A stretch of 16,603 bases of DNA. Source: JBEKZQ01 sp049509675 (GTDB taxonomy: Bacteria > Planctomycetota > Planctomycetia > Pirellulales > Thermoguttaceae). The position numbers and the translations under genes are program-made. Position 1 is the stretch's first letter, and each line of letters starts with the position of its first letter. A model generated the notes under the pieces. It was not told where the DNA came from. It worked only from the letters and a program-made list of their open reading frames with translations, and searched no databases. Shown one piece after another: positions 13,830-16,603 of the stretch. The DNA is taken from the NCBI GenBank assembly GCA_049509675.1, contig JBEKZQ010000156.1, positions 1 through 16,603 of the forward strand, in the 5' to 3' direction.

Positions 13830-16241
13830 ATGAACAGCATGTACGTTTCGGCAATGATCGGCGCGGCGGTGGTTGTGGCGGGCGGCACTTCCGGAGCGGC
13901 CCGCGCGGCCGACGCACCGCGGCAGATCGTTTCGTTCGATCAGGACTGGCGGTTCATGCGGGTCGACGTGGCGCACGGGCAAGATCCCGGTTTGGACGAT
14001 TCCGCCTGGCGGCGCGTGGACGTGCCGCACGACTGGGCCATCGAGGGCCCGTTCAACCGCAATTCGCCGGCTGGCGACGGCGGCGGATATCTCGACGGCG
14101 GCATCGGCTGGTATCGCAAGACATTTCGCCTGCCGTCCACGGCCCCGGAGCAACGCGTGTTCATCGAGTTCGACGGCGCCTATATGGACAGCGAGGTGTG
14201 GCTCAACGGGCATTCACTGGGCCGTCATCCCTACGGTTATACCGGCTTCCAACATGAGTTGACGCCTTACTTGAATCCAGCGGGTGCGAACCTCCTGGCC
14301 GTGCGGCTCAATGTGACCCAGCCGTGCAGCCGGTGGTACTCGGGGGCGGGCATTTTCCGCCACGTGCGACTGTGCATCACCGAGCCGGTGCATATTGCAC
14401 ATTGGGGCACGTACGTCAGCGCGCCCTCGATTACGGCCGATTCGGCCGCCGTGCTCGTCCGCACGCGGATCGCCAATCAGGGCGCCGGGGAGGTCGCCGT
14501 CCGGCTCGAAACGGTGATCCTGGACCCACAGGGCAAGCAGGTCGCGACGCAGCAGTCCAATTCGCCGGTCGCCGCCGGTGGCGAGCGCGTCTTCGAGCAG
14601 ACCCTCGACGTACAGGGGCCCAAGCTCTGGTCGCTGGAGACGCCGCAGTTGTACAGCGTCGTCTCGCGCATGCATGTCGGCCCACGGTTGGTCGATCGCT
14701 ACACGACGCCTTTCGGCATCCGCACGATCGAGTTCACGCGCGACCGCGGTTTCCTGTTGAACGGCAAACACGTTCCGCTGCAGGGCGTTTGCGATCACCA
14801 CGATTTGGGCTGCCTGGGGTCGGCCGTCAACCGGCGCGCCATCGAGCGACAATTGGAAATCCTCAAGAGCTTCGGCTGCAACGCCATCCGCACCAGCCAT
14901 AATCCGCCCGCCCCGGAACTGCTGGAACTGTGCGACCGCATGGGGCTGGTGGTGATGGACGAGGCCTTCGACGAGTGGAAGGCGGGCAAGACGCCCCACG
15001 GTTACGGCCGCTTCTTCGACCAGTGGAGCGAGCGCGACCTGGTGAGCATGCTCCAGCGCGATCGCAACCATCCCTGCGTCATCATGTGGAGCATCGGCAA
15101 CGAGATCCCCGAGCAGGGCGCAAAAAACGGCTACGAAATGTCGAAACGATTGGTCGACATCTGCCACCGCGAGGACCCCACGCGGCCCACAGTCTCGGCC
15201 TGCAACGACCCGGGCGGAGCGGATCGAACGGGCTTTGCCCGGCCGCTGGACGTCTTTGGCATCAACTACAACATCGGCGCCTACCGGGGCTTCAAGGACC
15301 GCTGCAATCTGGTCGGATCGGAGACTTCCTCGGCCCTGAGCACGCGTGGCGAGTACAATCTCGTGCCGGGGCCCGGCGGCAAACTCAAGATCCAGAACCA
15401 GCGCGACTTTCAGGTCACCTCCTACGACCTGGGTGCGCCGGGCTGGGGATACACGGCGGAAACGGACCTGCTGGCGCTGGCCCACTCTCCCTGGGTGGCC
15501 GGCGAGTTCGTCTGGACCGGGCTGGACTACATCGGCGAGCCCACGCCCTACTCCTGGCCGGCGCGCAGCTCCTACTTCGGCATCGTCGACCTCAGCGGCT
15601 TTCCCAAGGATCGCTACTATTTCTACCGCAGTTGCTGGCGGCCGGAGCCGCTGCTGCATCTGTTGCCGCATTGGAATTGGGCCGGCTACGATGGCCGGCC
15701 GATCCCGGTCTGGGCCGTCACCAATTGTGACAGCGTGGAACTGCTTCTGAACGGCAAGTCGCTGGGCGAGAAGAACCTGGACCGGCAGAACAGCCTACAC
15801 CTGGCATGGGACGTTTCCTACGCCCCGGGAACGCTCAAGGCCATCGGCAAGAAGGGCCGCCAGACGGTTTGCAGCGATGAAGTTCGCACGGCCGGCGCGC
15901 CAAAGCGGCTGCTGCTGACGGCCGACCGCCCGCGGATCGCCGCCGACGGTGAGGACCTGGCGTTCGTGCAGGTGCGGGTGACCGACGCGGACGGACGCCT
16001 GTGTCCTGGCGCCGAGCAGTTGGTCCGTTTCCAGATCGAAGGGCCCGGCACGATCGCCGGCGTCGACAACGGCGATCCGACCGACCACGAGTCGTTCCAG
16101 GCCGACCGGCACAAGGTATTTCACGGCCTGGGGCTGGCGGTTGTGAAGGCTTCCCGGGCTGTCGGCCGGATCTCACTCCGCGCCCGGGCCGCGGGCCTGG
16201 AGCCGGCCGAGATCGTCATCGAAAGCCACGGCTCGGAGTGA
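13830..16241 (+). CDS. Secreted GH2 glycoside hydrolase, beta-galactosidase type
   Basis: This 803-residue enzyme is predicted to be exported and to cleave beta-linked sugars (galactoside, glucuronide or mannoside) by a retaining mechanism. Residues 1-27 form a signal peptide ending in ARA. The GH2 sugar-binding domain follows, with DWRF, VPHDWAIEGPF, GIGWYRKTF and GAYMDSEVWLNG. An Ig-like domain then leads to the TIM barrel at about 305-620. The acid/base is E425 in WSIGNE and the nucleophile is E559 in AGEFVWTGLDY. RTSHNPP and DEAFDEW are also typical. After the barrel, PVWAVTNCDSVELLLNG matches a DUF4982-type domain (about 630-700). A final Ig-like domain contains GPGTIAGVDNGDP. The start is supported by AGGAG (13818-13822) 7 nt upstream. 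No polysaccharide-utilisation genes are adjacent, so the substrate is open. The stop lies 8 bp from the convergent FxsA-like gene. Confidence 0.94.
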   Translation: MNSMYVSAMIGAAVVVAGGTSGAARAADAPRQIVSFDQDWRFMRVDVAHGQDPGLDDSAWRRVDVPHDWAIEGPFNRNSPAGDGGGYLDGGIGWYRKTFRLPSTAPEQRVFIEFDGAYMDSEVWLNGHSLGRHPYGYTGFQHELTPYLNPAGANLLAVRLNVTQPCSRWYSGAGIFRHVRLCITEPVHIAHWGTYVSAPSITADSAAVLVRTRIANQGAGEVAVRLETVILDPQGKQVATQQSNSPVAAGGERVFEQTLDVQGPKLWSLETPQLYSVVSRMHVGPRLVDRYTTPFGIRTIEFTRDRGFLLNGKHVPLQGVCDHHDLGCLGSAVNRRAIERQLEILKSFGCNAIRTSHNPPAPELLELCDRMGLVVMDEAFDEWKAGKTPHGYGRFFDQWSERDLVSMLQRDRNHPCVIMWSIGNEIPEQGAKNGYEMSKRLVDICHREDPTRPTVSACNDPGGADRTGFARPLDVFGINYNIGAYRGFKDRCNLVGSETSSALSTRGEYNLVPGPGGKLKIQNQRDFQVTSYDLGAPGWGYTAETDLLALAHSPWVAGEFVWTGLDYIGEPTPYSWPARSSYFGIVDLSGFPKDRYYFYRSCWRPEPLLHLLPHWNWAGYDGRPIPVWAVTNCDSVELLLNGKSLGEKNLDRQNSLHLAWDVSYAPGTLKAIGKKGRQTVCSDEVRTAGAPKRLLLTADRPRIAADGEDLAFVQVRVTDADGRLCPGAEQLVRFQIEGPGTIAGVDNGDPTDHESFQADRHKVFHGLGLAVVKASRAVGRISLRARAAGLEPAEIVIESHGSE

Positions 16242-16249
16242 CGCGGCGG

Positions 16250-16603
16250 CTAATCGTCATGGACCGGTGGTCCGCGGAAGCCCGAACGGCCGCGCAGGTG
16301 CGCGTCCAACAACGTGGCCGCGGATCGCCGCACGGCGGGGGCCAACAGAATCAGGCCGAATACGTCCATCAACATGCCGGGAACAATCAACAGGAAGGCC
16401 GCCAGGATCAGAAGAAACTCGCTCAACTGGCCCTGGATGCAAATGATCCCGTCCTCGCGAGATGCCGTGGGTCGAAAGTACCGGAACCATGCGTAGACCA
16501 GAACGCCATAGCCGAACAGGGCCGTCAGCAGGCATTCCGCGGCCGCCACTTCCGGCCGGGTGGATCCGGCCAGCACGCCCAACGAAATACTTTCAGCCGC
16601 AAC
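16250..16603 (-). CDS. fxsA: FxsA-family membrane protein, 5' end outside the window
   Basis: The open frame runs without a stop from the window edge to a TAG at 16250, giving at least 117 codons, so the start is not visible. A hydrophobic segment (CLLTALFGYGVLVYAWF) is followed by GQLSEFLLILAAFLLIVPGMLMDVFGLILLAPAVRR. This fits the family signature of FxsA, a small inner-membrane protein first known for relieving phage T7 exclusion in E. coli. The C-terminal tail is short and polar. A TTG at 16582 could be read as a start, but the upstream codons remain open and the family normally has an extra N-terminal helix, so truncation by the window is more likely. Its physiological role is poorly known. 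Confidence 0.7.
   Translation of the reverse strand, partial: VAAESISLGVLAGSTRPEVAAAECLLTALFGYGVLVYAWFRYFRPTASREDGIICIQGQLSEFLLILAAFLLIVPGMLMDVFGLILLAPAVRRSAATLLDAHLRGRSGFRGPPVHDD

Noticed and set aside
14214..15671. 485-codon open frame antisense to the GH2 gene
   Set aside because: The sense strand carries clear GH2 catalytic motifs over the same span; the antisense product has no family features.

Overview
This 16.6 kb window is a GC-rich bacterial chromosome segment that most resembles a planctomycete, probably of the Pirellulales type. The support is indirect: a secreted protein with a Tat signal and an aldo/keto reductase fold, a periplasmic multihaem cytochrome, a large secreted GH2 enzyme, loosely packed genes, and several families of intergenic palindromic repeats of the kind common in those genomes. 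No rRNA or tRNA gene and no CRISPR array was seen, so the taxonomic call is an inference.

Layout. Positions 1-1348 hold an IS110/IS1111-type insertion sequence, whose transposase is on the minus strand. Its right boundary abuts, and may interrupt, a roughly 160 bp repeat with inverted ends (1349-1509). A second copy of this repeat lies at 6496-6650. Next on the minus strand is a secreted two-module M16 zinc peptidase (1546-4215). A 530 bp repeat-rich intergenic region (4216-4746) precedes a plus-strand pair: a Tat-exported aldo/keto reductase-like protein (4747-5817) and a tetrahaem c-type cytochrome (5862-6467). A minus-strand block then runs from 12165 down to 6673. It contains a GT2 glycosyltransferase, a conserved protein with a faint BshC-like pattern that overlaps the glycosyltransferase by ATGA, an Eis-like GNAT acetyltransferase with a C-terminal SCP2-like domain, and a Wzz/GNVR polysaccharide co-polymerase. 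On the plus strand follow DNA polymerase IV (12423-13583) and a secreted GH2 beta-galactosidase-type enzyme (13830-16241). A truncated FxsA-family membrane protein gene runs off the right edge on the minus strand.

How the genes relate. The glycosyltransferase and BshC-like gene are very likely translationally coupled. The GNAT and Wzz genes follow in the same direction with gaps of about 120 bp, so a cell-envelope or exopolysaccharide theme is plausible but not proven. The Tat-exported reductase-like protein and the cytochrome are both predicted to act outside the cytoplasm and are 44 bp apart, so an electron-transfer partnership is possible. The reductase-like protein has lost three of the four standard AKR catalytic residues.

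The observations most worth checking are: the insertion sequence's ribosome binding site buried in a long hairpin; structured flanks that could encode a bridge RNA, next to a repeat that may have been its target; an apparent 11-residue internal deletion in DinB; the BshC-like protein; and the small-repeat families.
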